From Planctomycetaceae bacterium (GTDB taxonomy: Bacteria; Planctomycetota; Planctomycetia; Planctomycetales; Planctomycetaceae), in the NCBI GenBank assembly GCA_947476295.1, contig CANJQC010000018.1, positions 1-54,179 of the forward strand: a DNA stretch of 54,179 bases, written 5' to 3'. The notes under the pieces were generated by a model. That model searched no databases. It had not been told where the DNA came from and saw only the letters and a list, made by a program, of their open reading frames with translations. The translations under genes and the position numbers were made by a program. Position 1 is the first letter of the stretch, and each line of letters opens with the position of its first letter. Shown here piece by piece: positions 54,094-54,179 of the stretch.

Positions 54094-54131
54094 GCGCAAG
54101 CACACCATGACCGTGTTTCGGTGTGCCTGCC
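54094..54131. repeat. Imperfect hairpin related to the 51120 repeat
   Basis: gcaagcacacc near 54096 and ggtgtgcctgc near 54120 form an 11-bp inverted repeat with one mismatch. The gcgcaagcacacc wording is close to gcgcaggcacacc inside the 51120-51199 element, so both probably belong to one repeat family. It lies upstream of the glucosidase gene. Confidence 0.45.
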
Positions 54132-54179
54132 CATGGCTAATAACTGGCCAACCGTGGACACTTGCGTCGGTCGGTTCAC

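Overview
The window looks like a chromosomal segment of a planctomycete (phylum Planctomycetota). This is an inference, based on long Ser/Thr kinases with divergent catalytic loops, a kinase fused to a tubulin/FtsZ-superfamily domain, scattered rather than clustered purine and cell-wall genes, a stand-alone mraZ and mraY, a lipoyl H-protein paired with a two-cluster ferredoxin, and many secreted or membrane proteins with little outside similarity. GC is moderate and coding density is high. I found no rRNA, tRNA or CRISPR array.

Layout. 1-1.2 kb is a graveyard of two transposase remnants (IS1634-like and IS21-like) and an alpha/beta-hydrolase fragment. 1.2-5.1 kb (minus) holds a nitrilase-family amidase, a tandem-domain GDPD and a Ser/Thr kinase. 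5.2-8.7 kb (plus) holds a large membrane protein, purN and a DJ-1/PfpI protein, then a class IV aminotransferase (minus) and an S41 protease (plus). 11.2-13.9 kb (minus) is a tight three-gene set: cysteine-cluster protein, D-Ala-D-Ala ligase-like ATP-grasp and sarcosine-oxidase-like flavoprotein. 14.0-17.1 kb (minus) has a KamA-type radical SAM enzyme and mraY. 17.4-18.9 kb (plus) pairs a GcvH-like lipoyl protein with a ferredoxin. 18.9-21.3 kb (minus) pairs a GCS2-type ligase with an M20 amidohydrolase. 21.9-25.2 kb (plus) is guaA, a sixA-type phosphatase and dprA. 25.4-27.3 kb is a sulfur-transfer locus whose second gene is a deletion chimera. 27.6-29.9 kb has mraZ and selA diverging. 29.9-30.6 kb is a repeat-and-pseudogene island. 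32.1-37.8 kb (plus) is a three-gene operon: FHA-EAL protein, winged-helix/AAA+ ATPase, and a kinase-tubulin-like fusion. 38-54 kb is mostly metabolic: ThuA-like protein, MFS transporter plus a repeat protein, enolase-superfamily enzyme, beta-propeller protein, purH, a second cysteine-cluster protein, mobA, a second MFS transporter, a tRNA-dihydrouridine synthase and a GH63-like glucosidase.

The most interesting locus is the FHA-EAL / AAA+ / kinase-tubulin operon at 32067-37818. It puts phosphothreonine recognition, a cyclic-di-GMP phosphodiesterase-type domain, a P-loop ATPase, a protein kinase and a tubulin-fold GTP-binding signature into one transcription unit, in a lineage known for lacking FtsZ. 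Other points are a sixA gene that probably starts at an ATT codon, a rhodanese/TauE chimera made by two deletions, and at least three families of short palindromic repeats, one of which supplies the mobA stop codon and ends just before the dusB ribosome binding site.
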